DNA of 45,509 nt from Rhodospirillaceae bacterium (GTDB lineage: Bacteria > Pseudomonadota > Alphaproteobacteria > GCA-2721365): positions 1 to 45,509 of the forward strand of contig PBKC01000082.1 of NCBI GenBank assembly GCA_002721365.1, given 5' to 3'. The notes beneath the pieces were generated by a model. The model worked only from the letters and a program-made list of their open reading frames with translations, was not told the origin of the DNA and did not search any database. Both the position numbers and the translations under genes were made by a program. Positions 1-8,326 of this stretch are shown one piece after another. Within the stretch, counting starts at the first letter, position 1; each line of letters starts with the position of its first letter.

Positions 1-2
1 AA

Positions 3-569
3 GTGTCGCGGCACCATCGTTACGAGATACGGAAGTCCGAAAGGGTCTGTGAGACCGGTGTGGTGTCGCTGCAGGATCGAATCGATGAGTGGTGCGCTCT
101 TTACGACACGCTCGTCGCCCGGCACCGCCTTGGGCGCAGTCACAAGTTCTCGCGATCGTATTTCGAAGTGCTGGCCCGCATGCCGGAGTTCGTCGCGATC
201 GGCGCGACCATCGGCGGGCGATTGGTCTCATGCCATATCTGGGTGAGGTTCGATGGCCGCGCTTACAGCCATTTGAGCGCGTCAAGCGAAGAGGGCTACC
301 ATCATGCGGCGGCCTATTCCGTCATGGACTATGCCATCGCTCATTTCGATGGGTGCCGGCTGATCGATCTAGGCGGCGTTCCGGACAACAGTCCGTCTGG
401 TCCCGGTCTGCAACGTTTCAAGAAGGGCTTCGCCAACGGCACGCGTCGGAACTGGATCTGCGGGAGCATCGTTGATCGTGATCGGTACGATTCGTTGAGC
501 CGCGGCATCGACAACGGGCCTGCTGCGACCATGTACTTCCCCGCCTATCGGGCGTTAGGTCAGGCATGA
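3..569 (+). CDS. FemAB/GNAT-like acyltransferase, C-terminal part (cut by window edge)
   Basis: The frame is open to the left edge. The GTG at position 3 is probably internal, so this is the last 188 or so residues of a longer protein. The visible part resembles the C-terminal half of FemAB/BioF2-type GNAT acyltransferases, which move an acyl or aminoacyl group onto sugars or peptidoglycan precursors. Clues are a basic RHHRYEIRKSER stretch at the start, a core with GATIGGRLVSCHIWVRF and LSASSEEGYHHAAAY, and a late LIDLGGVPDNSPSGPGLQRF stretch followed by KKGF, the usual family ending where the lipid- or sugar-linked acceptor is positioned. Its stop overlaps the start of the next gene in ATGA, so the two are probably translationally coupled. 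In this neighbourhood a role in acylating a surface glycan is likely but inferred. Family call moderate, substrate unknown. Confidence 0.7.
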   Translation: MSRHHRYEIRKSERVCETGVVSLQDRIDEWCALYDTLVARHRLGRSHKFSRSYFEVLARMPEFVAIGATIGGRLVSCHIWVRFDGRAYSHLSASSEEGYHHAAAYSVMDYAIAHFDGCRLIDLGGVPDNSPSGPGLQRFKKGFANGTRRNWICGSIVDRDRYDSLSRGIDNGPAATMYFPAYRALGQA

Positions 570-2839
570 CGCGGGAGGTGGCGGCGAAGAGCACGGCGAT
601 CTGTGTTCTGGGCATGCACCGGTCCGGTACGTCGCTGCTCGCACAGATGCTGGGCCGATGCGGTGTCTACCTGGGAGAAGAAGAACGTCTCGGCAGACCC
701 GGCGGGTCTGACAATCCGGGCGGTTATTGGGAGCATGCGGCGTTCCGGAAGCTGAACGACCGTATCCTGGAACGGCTGGGGGGAACCTGGAAGTCTTTGC
801 CCGAGTTCGGGGAGAACTGGGCTGCCACTCATCCCGGGCTAGGCGATCTCAGGCAGGAAGCACGGACCGTCCTGGATAGGTTCCGGGGTCGGGAGGTCTG
901 GGGATGGAAGGACCCGAGAAACGCCCTTACTCTGCCGTTCTGGCAGGAACTGGTGCCGGGGCTACGTGGCGTCGTGCTGTTCCGCAATCCCGTCCAGGTC
1001 GCCATGTCGATGCAGGCGCGCAGGCTTCAGGGAAACTTAAAGTTCAGCGTCCCATTCCACACGGCGCTGAACTTGTGGCTGGCCTATTACCAGAATGCTC
1101 TCAAGTCGATTGAGGGGAGATCGGGCTATGCCATCGTGCATTACGATGCTTTGCTGCATGATCCTGAGACCGAGCTTCAGCGCATCCTGGAACTTGTTGG
1201 CGTTCCGTACGGAGGGGAGAAGGTGGAGGAAGCATCAAGGCTGGCTTCCGGCGACCAGAACCGTAATTCCGTTTCCGATGGATTGCTGAAAGTGGCGGAG
1301 ATACCGCCGCAGATCCGCGAGATGTATGCGGCGCTTTCCGCAGGTGCCGGTCCGCAGTTTCGGTCCATCGCGAAAAATGCGGGATATCAGCGCCGACGGA
1401 AGAATGCGGATTCGGGCATCCTGTACAGAAAGCTGGTGGAGGCTTGGGCCGCGATTGAGGACACTCCGGCGATGATCGAGTCTGAACACCTCTCCGCCAG
1501 GAAGCCACCGCTGCCGCTGACCTTGGCGGACTTGGACATAGTGGTCGTCCACTATCGGCATTATCGACCGACAGTGGCGATGCTCAACGCCTTGTTCCGC
1601 CATTATCCCGAGGTCGATGTCACTTTGGTCGACAACAGTGGCGGGCAGTGTCCGGTCATCGAAACCGTCTTGCCCTATCTCGGCTCCTTTTCTTCGCAAA
1701 TCCACGTGATCGTCAATTCCGCCGGCGACAGCGGCGATGCCGGGCGATTTTCACATGGTGCCGGCATTGACTTGGCCTGCGCGCAGAGCGAGCGGCTATA
1801 TCTGCTCAGTATGGAGACCGACACCTTTGTCCTGGAGCGCGGCTGCATCGAGTTCGTGATGTCGCTGATGGATGCCGGCTACGAATGGGCCGGTTTGGGC
1901 CAAAAGCCGATCGACGGTGTGTTCCATAGTTTCAGCCCGTCGTTCGCGATATTCCGGACGGATCTGATCCGTGCCTATGGTCTGTCGTTTCGACGGCGCT
2001 CTCGTGAACCGCATGAACGAGACTCCGACGATCCGTTGATTCGCCATCACCGTCAGACCGCGGAGCGGGTACGAAACGGCCTGCCACCGGATTACCCGGA
2101 CGGCAAACCGCCGAACACCTACCGGCAGCCGCCGGAGAGGATCATTGCGCTGGAAACCGCCCACGAATCCTATTTCGACACAGGTGAGTGGGTTCATCGC
2201 TTCCTTTCGCAGATGGGGCATCGCGGGTACCTGTTTCGAACCCTTCCTTCCGTTTGCCACACATGGGGAAGCCGCGACGAAACCCTGTTTCTGGAGAATT
2301 TTCGCCATCAATTGCCCGATGAGGACCTGAATGCGTATCTGCCGCCGGCGCTGCAGGTCGCTACGGATCTCAAGCCGATCGTGCTGGCAGGCTTTTCATT
2401 CAGTGCGATGGACAAGCAGACCCTGGCAGAGCATTGGCATTGGCAGGACGGGGCGGCGGGGGAGCTCACCGTGAGCGACGACACCGTCCTTCAAGTCGAT
2501 GTGAATGTGGGAGCCGAGGGAAAGGCCTATCTGATCATGGGAGAAGGCCGCCCGTCGGAGCCGCCGCCAGCCCGCCTTGGAACCCGGATTGCTCCGAATG
2601 CCTTGTCCAGCCTCGAATGCACGCTGGAGACCTCCGGCTCTCTGCGCGTCGCGCTCTGGCTGATCGAGTATGGAGGCGGAAAGCGTATTCAGCACCGTGT
2701 CTGCTCGCGTGCAAGAGACGGGCGCTATCGTCTGGACTTCGTAACGAGCGCAGCGACGGACAGTTTCCGTGTGCTGTTTCGCTTTGTCGGCACGGGGTCT
2801 GCACGGATCGGCGACCTTACCATGCTGAGTGGAGAATGA
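566..2839 (+). CDS. Sulfotransferase - GT2-like glycosyltransferase fusion with C-terminal beta-domain
   Basis: A 757-residue protein with at least three parts. Residues 10-290 are a PAPS-dependent sulfotransferase: the 5'-phosphosulfate loop GMHRSGTSLL is at residues 16-25, followed by EVWGWKDPRN and the 3'-phosphate-binding stretch LFRNPVQVAMSMQAR. Residues about 325-600 begin LADLDIVVVHYRHYRPT and contain TLVDNSGG and SMETDTFVLERG, which looks like a GT-A fold with an ETD in place of the usual DXD. Residues about 640-757 are a beta-rich tail (LRVALWLIEYGGGKRI) that resembles the tail of the membrane glycosyltransferase at 28317-30647. The ATG overlaps the previous stop (ATGA). The protein probably both extends and sulfates a glycan. 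The sulfotransferase call is firm, the glycosyltransferase call moderate and the tail assignment by eye only. Confidence 0.8.
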   Translation: MTREVAAKSTAICVLGMHRSGTSLLAQMLGRCGVYLGEEERLGRPGGSDNPGGYWEHAAFRKLNDRILERLGGTWKSLPEFGENWAATHPGLGDLRQEARTVLDRFRGREVWGWKDPRNALTLPFWQELVPGLRGVVLFRNPVQVAMSMQARRLQGNLKFSVPFHTALNLWLAYYQNALKSIEGRSGYAIVHYDALLHDPETELQRILELVGVPYGGEKVEEASRLASGDQNRNSVSDGLLKVAEIPPQIREMYAALSAGAGPQFRSIAKNAGYQRRRKNADSGILYRKLVEAWAAIEDTPAMIESEHLSARKPPLPLTLADLDIVVVHYRHYRPTVAMLNALFRHYPEVDVTLVDNSGGQCPVIETVLPYLGSFSSQIHVIVNSAGDSGDAGRFSHGAGIDLACAQSERLYLLSMETDTFVLERGCIEFVMSLMDAGYEWAGLGQKPIDGVFHSFSPSFAIFRTDLIRAYGLSFRRRSREPHERDSDDPLIRHHRQTAERVRNGLPPDYPDGKPPNTYRQPPERIIALETAHESYFDTGEWVHRFLSQMGHRGYLFRTLPSVCHTWGSRDETLFLENFRHQLPDEDLNAYLPPALQVATDLKPIVLAGFSFSAMDKQTLAEHWHWQDGAAGELTVSDDTVLQVDVNVGAEGKAYLIMGEGRPSEPPPARLGTRIAPNALSSLECTLETSGSLRVALWLIEYGGGKRIQHRVCSRARDGRYRLDFVTSAATDSFRVLFRFVGTGSARIGDLTMLSGE

Positions 2840-2970
2840 GGGGGCAGTGACCAGAGCGTCTCTGACGATGGCATTGGCGGGGCGGCGCAACCGCCGGGAC
2901 CGCATTCGGCCATATAAACTCAATTGGCGGAACGCCTGCTCGCCCAGGGCGTCATTGCGGACGAGATAAC

Positions 2971-3918
2971 TTGCCGACCGTCTATTTGCACATCGGGCGT
3001 GGCAAGACCGGGACCACGGCGCTTCAAAGGTACATGGCTTCTGTAGCCGATTCTTTGGCCGCCCAAGGGATCCACTATGTTCGCGCGGGCGGGGGAGCAC
3101 GGGGGTCGGGACATCAGGATTTCGCCAAGAGTTTCATCCGGAACCTGCCAGATTACATGACGCCGCCGAGTCAGCCTGATGCCGCTCGGCGCTCGGTGGC
3201 AGGGGAGATTGCCCATTGCGGGGCCGAGCATATTGTTCTGAGTTCGGAGAACTTCGAACTGGCTGATCCTGGCATTCTTCGCGATTTCTTCTGTTCGCTG
3301 CCACTTTCGTATGATGTAAAGGTCATATACTTCGCTCGCTCACAAGACGAGCTTGCCGAATCTGAATACAATCAGATGGTAAGAGTGAAGGGTGAAAATA
3401 GATCGTTCAAGGAATATGCCATATCCTATATTAGTGAATATGATTATAGTTCTATTTTATCCCCGTGGACTCAAGAATTTGGTGCGGAAAACATAATATG
3501 CAAAATATATGATGGTGTTCGGAGTAATATTGTCAGCCAATTTATGGAATGTATGCCAATTGTTCTATCCCAGTCATTAGATGCGAGGATATTGGCGCCG
3601 AACGGCGCGGGCATTAACGCATCAGTTGGTCTCAGAGCCCTCGTTTTTGCCCGTATCTTGAACGGTATTGATCTGGGAGATCGTTTCAAATTTTACGAAA
3701 CGATATTTCGAGGTTTGGTGGACCACGATATACCGGCGCTGCTGTTCGATAGTAGCGAAGCGCGTCAATTCCGCGAGCAGTTCGCGGCGAGCAACAAGGT
3801 GTTTACGCGCCAATATATGGGGCGAGAGCTGGCTGACCTCGGCGGCCGACGGTATACGGATGAGCAAAGAGACGCCATTCGCTCTCGGATCAAGGCCATA
3901 AAACTGGATTCATGGTAG
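2971..3918 (+). CDS. Sulfotransferase-like protein (TTG start)
   Basis: A 315-residue P-loop protein starting at a TTG. No ATG or GTG lies in frame between the upstream stop at 2860 and this point, and the family motif follows at once: HIGRGKTGTTALQRYM at residues 7-22, the 5'-phosphosulfate-binding loop of sulfotransferases. VLSSENFEL and DVKVIYFARSQDELAESEYNQ fit the 3'-phosphate-binding region. It should transfer sulfate from PAPS to a sugar of the surface polymer. It lies 131 bp after the sulfotransferase fusion on the same strand. The middle of the gene (about 3390-3560) is clearly AT-richer than its start, which suggests transfer or relaxed selection. Start uncertain, family reasonably sure, acceptor unknown. 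Confidence 0.75.
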   Translation: MPTVYLHIGRGKTGTTALQRYMASVADSLAAQGIHYVRAGGGARGSGHQDFAKSFIRNLPDYMTPPSQPDAARRSVAGEIAHCGAEHIVLSSENFELADPGILRDFFCSLPLSYDVKVIYFARSQDELAESEYNQMVRVKGENRSFKEYAISYISEYDYSSILSPWTQEFGAENIICKIYDGVRSNIVSQFMECMPIVLSQSLDARILAPNGAGINASVGLRALVFARILNGIDLGDRFKFYETIFRGLVDHDIPALLFDSSEARQFREQFAASNKVFTRQYMGRELADLGGRRYTDEQRDAIRSRIKAIKLDSW

Positions 3919-4292
3919 TGTTTCGTTGTTATCATAAACATAATGGCGAAATCTTGTAGGGATATAAAGATATCAGGCTGCCTCTAGACTCGATCGCGAC
4001 GTTTCTCGTTGAAATGGCGGGCAAAACGACCAGTAGGCCGATGTCTCCGCGCACGAGGTTCTGTAAGAACCTTTCAGGTTCCGGCAGGTCTCGGCGCGAG
4101 AGAGAGGCATATATTCCTATATTTTCGAGCAGCGCTTCGGAGACTGAACCTGGATTCAAGCCGATCACTTAGGGCTTTGGCGATGGTGGTCAGGATAGCC
4201 GAGCCTCGCCATATAACACTTTGCTGATGTGTTCGGCTCAAGTGTTCGTCAGACCGCAGCCTTGCTACCCTTTTCTGGCGAACTCGATGACT

Positions 4293-4344
4293 CAGATCAA
4301 GACCGTCTCGGGTCGAATCAACCTCGGGCGTGAATCTTGATCTG
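4293..4344. repeat. 10-bp perfect inverted repeat with 32-bp spacer
   Basis: CAGATCAAGA at 4293-4302 is the reverse complement of TCTTGATCTG at 4335-4344. It lies in the leader of the protease gene, about 150 bp before the start codon. It could be an operator, a transcript stem or a remnant of a dispersed element. A match of this length and spacing can also occur by chance in a window of this size. Confidence 0.4.
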
Positions 4345-4369
4345 CTTCAAAGAGCAGGGAGCCAGGGAA

Positions 4370-4396
4370 CACCTCACGCCGTTTCGGCGTGCGGTG
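4370..4396 (+). promoter_or_regulatory. GC-rich hairpin in the protease leader
   Basis: CACGCCG (4375-4381), loop TTT, CGGCGTG (4385-4391), extended past one mismatch by CACC (4370-4373) with GGTG (4393-4396). No T-run follows, so it is not a standard intrinsic terminator. It sits 100 bp before the protease start and may act in the untranslated leader. Confidence 0.4.
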
Positions 4397-4496
4397 ACCG
4401 CGCTCTAGAAATAGCATGGGGTGCGGCTTCGGGCCCAAAGGCCGGGAACTGTCGCAAGGGATGGTGAGAGTGACCACAAGCGACGACCAATGAGCA

Positions 4497-7400
4497 ATGT
4501 CACAACGCTCATTCGCATCTGACAGACATTCGCTTGCGTCGATTTCCGCCGTGGCGGAGCCGGCGGACGGGCTGTTCGGCGATCAATGGCATCTACTCAA
4601 TGTGGGCCAGACCGGCGGGCAGCCGGGTATCGACATCAACGTTGTCGATATCTGGAATGACTATACGGGCGCCGGCATAGTCGTCGGCGTGGTCGACGAT
4701 GGGGTGCAGCACGCCCATCCGGATCTCGATGGCAATTATGACACAAGCCGTGACTACGATGCGGTCACCGGGGGGCAAGATGCCGCGCCCACCGCGCTGT
4801 CAGGCAGTCAGCAGGCCCACGGAACCGCGGTCGCTGGCCTGATCGCCGCCGAACGGGATGGCGTTGGCGTGGTTGGTGTCGCCTATGGCGCGACGCTGGT
4901 GGGCTACCGTATGAGTTACGACGGCGTGGGGCCGCCGCGCCAGGAAGTTGATCTCCTCGAGCGTCAAGTCGAAGTCGATATCGCCAACAACAGTTGGTCG
5001 TTCACCAGTCCCTTCGCGGACAACTTTCTGCGGTCGTATTTCAGCGCACACCACGCGGCTCTCGTAAACGGAGTGAGCGAGGGACGGGATGGTCTTGGTA
5101 CGGTATTCGTGTTTGCTGCGGGTAATAGCCGAGAAACCGGCGATAATGTAAATTATCACAACCTGCAGAATGCGCGAGAGACGGTCGCCGTTGCAGCGGT
5201 CGATCACACCGGTGATGTGGCTTATTACTCGACCCCCGGCGCCGCTATTCTTGTGGGCGCTCCCAGCTCCGGCGCTGGAGTCGGTATTGTCACGACGGAC
5301 CTCAGTGGAGCCGGTGCCGGTTATTCCGCGGGTGATACAACGTCGGTGTTCGGCGGGACCTCTGCTGCAACACCCATCGTGTCGGGCGTTGTGGCGCTCA
5401 TCCTGGACGCGAACCCGTCACTGGGCTACCGGGATGTGCAGGAGATACTCGCCTACTCCGCTCGCCCGCTCGATCCGCTTGCGGCAAATGAAAACGGGGC
5501 ACGTAACTGGAACGGCGGCGGTCTTATCGTCGACCACGACGTCGGCTTCGGTTTGGTCGATGCCCATGCTGCGGTGCGTCTGGCGGAAACCTGGACGGTT
5601 CAGTCGGACCGTGCCAACGAGGCTTCAGTTGCCGGTACGGTCTCGCCTAGCGTCGCAATTCCTGACGGTGGGGCGACACAGTCAACCATTACCGTTGCGT
5701 CCGATATTCAAGTCGACCAGGTGGAGGTCCAGCTTCAGGTCGATCACAACCGGATCGGCGATCTCGTCGTCTCCTTGACGTCCCCTGAGGGGACGGAAAG
5801 CATCCTGCTCGACCGGCCGGGGAAGGATCCTTCAAATCCCAATGACTCCGGGCTCTTCCGGTCGGATATCGATTTCAATCTAACGAGTACCCACCATTGG
5901 GGAGAAAGCGGCTTAGGGAATTGGGTGCTTGAAGTCTCGGATCGTTCAACCGGTTTCTCTGGCACGCTTGTGTCCTGGTCGCTTGCTTTGTACGGCGACA
6001 CTCCCTCTACGGACGACACGTACATCTATACTGACCAGTACGGATTTTATTCCGGCGCCGCCTATGCTGCGCGGAGGATCCTCGCCGATGATGGGGGAGC
6101 CGATACGCTCAACGCTGCGGCCCTTACTACCGATGCGCAAATTGACCTTCGCCCCGGGCACATAAGCACGCTCGCGGGCAACACGATGGAAATCGAAGCC
6201 GGGACCAGGATCGAATATGGCATCGGCGGTGACGGGAACGATCGGCTGTCGGGCAATTCGGCCGACAATCGTCTTGAAGGCGGCCGCGGCGACGACTGGC
6301 TGTTCGGCGACGAGGGCAATGATTCTCTGATTGGCGGTGTGGGCAGCGACACGCTGTCGGGAGGGGCGGGCATCGACACCTTGGAAGGACGAGCCGGTGC
6401 CGACTTTTACATGGTGAATGCCGGTGACGGCATTACTCGGGTGAATGAATACTGGGGAGATTCTGGAGAGTCTTGCATTGATACGTTGGTGCTCAACGAT
6501 GTTACAAGCATTTCGAATGTGGATTTCGACATTGTAAACAGCTATCTCCGCATCGGACTTCCTGACAATGAAATGGTCTGGGGGGTTCTGTTTTTCGGCC
6601 ACGAGTCTCGCCGTTTCGAGGCTATCTCATTGTCTCAGGGTGATGTTTATTATTTGCCGCGTGAGGCTACCGGCAGTGGTGACAACGATATTATCTTTGG
6701 CGATAGTGACAACAATGAGATAGACGGTGGTGCCGGCAACGACTGGTTGTCTGGCAGTGCTGGCAACGATTTTCTGATTGGCGGCGAGGGCGACGACACG
6801 CTTTCGGGAGGGGCAGGCATCGATACCTTGGAAGGGCGAGCCGGTGCTGACTTTTACATGGTGAATGCCGGTGATGGCATTACCCGCGTAAATGAATATT
6901 GGGGAGATACAGAGGAATCGTACGTCGATACTTTAGTGCTCAACGATGTCGCGAGCCTCTCGGATATAAAGTTCGACATTGTAAATCGCTATCTCCGCAT
7001 CGACCTTCCCGACAATGAAGTGGTCTGGGGAGTCTTCTTTTTCAGCCACGAGTCCCGTCGTTTTGAAACAATCCAGTTTGGGGACGAGCAGGTATGTCAA
7101 GTGCCCCATGGTATGGCTGGCGGGGCGGAGTCCGACGTTTTGTTCGGCGACGACGCGGACAATATCCTGACCGGTGGTGGCGGGGCGGATGTCGTCCTGG
7201 CAGGTGGTGGAGATGACGTGGTCAACGTCGCAGATGGCGACTTCGTCAACGTCGATGGCGGCGATGGTTTTGATCTTTTGCAGATCGAAGGGGAAGGACT
7301 CACGCTCGACCTGACGGAAGTCGGTCGCGTCACCGACATTGAGGCCGTCGATCTTTTGGGCATCGGCAATCGCTTGATCATTAGCTCGGAGAGCCTTGAT

Positions 7401-7586
7401 GCATCGACTTCGGCGAAGACGCTGATCGTGCACGGAGATAGTGACGACGCGATCGTGACGTCGGATTCTTGGACGCTAACGGGAGAGGAGGTCATCGAGG
7501 GACAGAGTTATACCGCCTACTCTCAGGGCGATTCCCATATGTTGGTTGACGATGAGATCGACCGTACGGGCATCATCCTGACCTGA
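4497..7586 (+). CDS. Secreted S8 (kexin/subtilisin-like) protease with P-domain and RTX repeats
   Basis: A 1029-residue protein. Residues about 25-365 form a subtilase domain with all catalytic residues: Asp67 in GVVDDGVQ (the kexin-type DDG), His108 in QAHGTAVAGL, oxyanion Asn210 in FAAGNS and Ser289 in GGTSAATP. Residues about 375-502 are a proprotein-convertase P-domain (RIGDLVVSLTSPEGT, GNWVLEVSDRSTG). From about residue 575 come glycine/aspartate-rich RTX nonapeptides (GGDGNDRLSG, GGAGNDWLSG) that bind calcium outside the cell. No Sec signal and almost no propeptide are present, which fits type I secretion through the C-terminus. Two 149-residue units in the RTX region are near copies. 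The last 27 residues resemble the ends of the two beta-helix proteins. It could mature those proteins or other surface proteins (inference). Domain calls are firm. Confidence 0.92.
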   Translation: MSQRSFASDRHSLASISAVAEPADGLFGDQWHLLNVGQTGGQPGIDINVVDIWNDYTGAGIVVGVVDDGVQHAHPDLDGNYDTSRDYDAVTGGQDAAPTALSGSQQAHGTAVAGLIAAERDGVGVVGVAYGATLVGYRMSYDGVGPPRQEVDLLERQVEVDIANNSWSFTSPFADNFLRSYFSAHHAALVNGVSEGRDGLGTVFVFAAGNSRETGDNVNYHNLQNARETVAVAAVDHTGDVAYYSTPGAAILVGAPSSGAGVGIVTTDLSGAGAGYSAGDTTSVFGGTSAATPIVSGVVALILDANPSLGYRDVQEILAYSARPLDPLAANENGARNWNGGGLIVDHDVGFGLVDAHAAVRLAETWTVQSDRANEASVAGTVSPSVAIPDGGATQSTITVASDIQVDQVEVQLQVDHNRIGDLVVSLTSPEGTESILLDRPGKDPSNPNDSGLFRSDIDFNLTSTHHWGESGLGNWVLEVSDRSTGFSGTLVSWSLALYGDTPSTDDTYIYTDQYGFYSGAAYAARRILADDGGADTLNAAALTTDAQIDLRPGHISTLAGNTMEIEAGTRIEYGIGGDGNDRLSGNSADNRLEGGRGDDWLFGDEGNDSLIGGVGSDTLSGGAGIDTLEGRAGADFYMVNAGDGITRVNEYWGDSGESCIDTLVLNDVTSISNVDFDIVNSYLRIGLPDNEMVWGVLFFGHESRRFEAISLSQGDVYYLPREATGSGDNDIIFGDSDNNEIDGGAGNDWLSGSAGNDFLIGGEGDDTLSGGAGIDTLEGRAGADFYMVNAGDGITRVNEYWGDTEESYVDTLVLNDVASLSDIKFDIVNRYLRIDLPDNEVVWGVFFFSHESRRFETIQFGDEQVCQVPHGMAGGAESDVLFGDDADNILTGGGGADVVLAGGGDDVVNVADGDFVNVDGGDGFDLLQIEGEGLTLDLTEVGRVTDIEAVDLLGIGNRLIISSESLDASTSAKTLIVHGDSDDAIVTSDSWTLTGEEVIEGQSYTAYSQGDSHMLVDDEIDRTGIILT
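6291..7184 (+). repeat. Tandem 447-bp duplication inside the protease gene
   Basis: Unit 1 is 6291-6737 and unit 2 is 6738-7184, an exact 149-codon offset. Both encode a short RTX run, then LSGGAGIDTLEGRAGADFY, a stretch with NAGDGITRVNEYWGD, and HESRRFE. Protein identity is high through the middle, falling off at the unit ends. The non-RTX part (about 75 residues) is hydrophobic/aromatic and has no family I recognise. Confidence 0.85.
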
Positions 7587-7700
7587 CGGCTTCGGTGACA
7601 CCTTGATCTGCTATGATTCCGTCGTCAGCAGTTGCAGGGTGGACTGTTATTTTCAGGCAGAAGAATCAGACCTGCACCGACAACTCCTAGAGCAGACCTC

Positions 7701-8135
7701 ATGAACCAGACTCCGACCTCTCATGAGAGCTTCCGGCGCCGCCAGGACGTGAACCGGAGCTCCAATCGCTCGTTCGGCATGGTGTGGATGGCGGTGTTCC
7801 TGCTGATCGGTGGTGCACCGATTCTCGGCGGCGAGGGCCCGCGGTGGTGGGCAATGGGGTGTGGCGCGACGATCGCCGCCATCACTGTTTTGCGGGCCGA
7901 GCTGCTTGCGCCTCTCAATGCCGCCTGGCACAAGTTGGGGCTGGCGCTTGCGGCTGTCGTCAATCCGGTCGTAATGGGGGTGCTGTTCTTCGTCGTCTTT
8001 ACACCGGTAGGCCTTCTCATGCGGACGTTCGGTAAGGACCCGCTCAGCTTGCGGCGTGACGCCGCGGCGGCAAGTTACTGGATTCCCCGCGACCCGCCGG
8101 GGCCTGGGCCTGGCTCCCTCAGGAATCAGTTCTAG
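7701..8135 (+). CDS. SxtJ-type membrane protein
   Basis: A 144-residue protein with a polar N-terminus (SFRRRQDVNRSSNRSFG) and three hydrophobic segments, roughly residues 25-43, 47-65 and 80-105, then a short tail with SLRRDAAAASYWIPRD. This pattern and the order with a DUF5989-like gene and a carbamoyltransferase match the SxtJ family, first named in saxitoxin clusters and common in polysaccharide loci. Its biochemical role is not established; the constant pairing suggests it helps or anchors the carbamoyltransferase at the inner membrane. The frame extends upstream to 7632, but the ATG at 7701 is chosen because the conserved part begins just after it. The next gene starts 26 bp downstream. 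Confidence 0.8.
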   Translation: MNQTPTSHESFRRRQDVNRSSNRSFGMVWMAVFLLIGGAPILGGEGPRWWAMGCGATIAAITVLRAELLAPLNAAWHKLGLALAAVVNPVVMGVLFFVVFTPVGLLMRTFGKDPLSLRRDAAAASYWIPRDPPGPGPGSLRNQF

Positions 8136-8161
8136 AGAATCAGTTCCAGACAGAAATACTG

Positions 8162-8311
8162 ATGAGCTTTCTCGCCGAGTTCTGGGCCTTCGTTCGCGCG
8201 CGCCGCAAGTTTTGGCTGTTGCCGATCTTCCTTGTGATGATTCTGTTCGGCGGGCTTGTGGTCCTGACGCACGGGTCGGCTGTCGCACCTTTCATCTATA
8301 CGATTTTCTGA
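8162..8311 (+). CDS. DUF5989-type small membrane protein
   Basis: A 49-residue protein starting MSFLAEFWAFVRARRKFWLL and ending in FIYTIF. It has a basic amphipathic N-terminus (RARRK) and one transmembrane helix (PIFLVMILFGGLVVLT). Size, the RKFWLLP turn and the position between an SxtJ-like gene and a carbamoyltransferase match the DUF5989 family. Function is unknown; the link to carbamoyltransferases is by gene order. It starts 26 bp after the SxtJ-like stop, ends 15 bp before the carbamoyltransferase and is short enough to be missed by automatic calling. Confidence 0.85.
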   Translation: MSFLAEFWAFVRARRKFWLLPIFLVMILFGGLVVLTHGSAVAPFIYTIF

Positions 8312-8326
8312 GCGCGCGGCCGGCTC

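Larger units (their letters stand above)
3919..4496. other. Intergenic region upstream of the RTX protease
   Basis: 578 bp without a convincing gene; short open frames here lack ribosome sites and recognisable motifs. The left part (3919-4140) is mixed AT/GC. The right part holds two secondary-structure elements listed separately (4293-4344 and 4370-4396). The protease promoter is probably here, but no -35/-10 pair stands out. Confidence 0.6.

Noticed and set aside
4336..7612. CTTGATCTGCT present at 4336-4346 and 7602-7612, flanking the protease gene
   Set aside because: An 11-bp match between two places is expected many times by chance in 45 kb.
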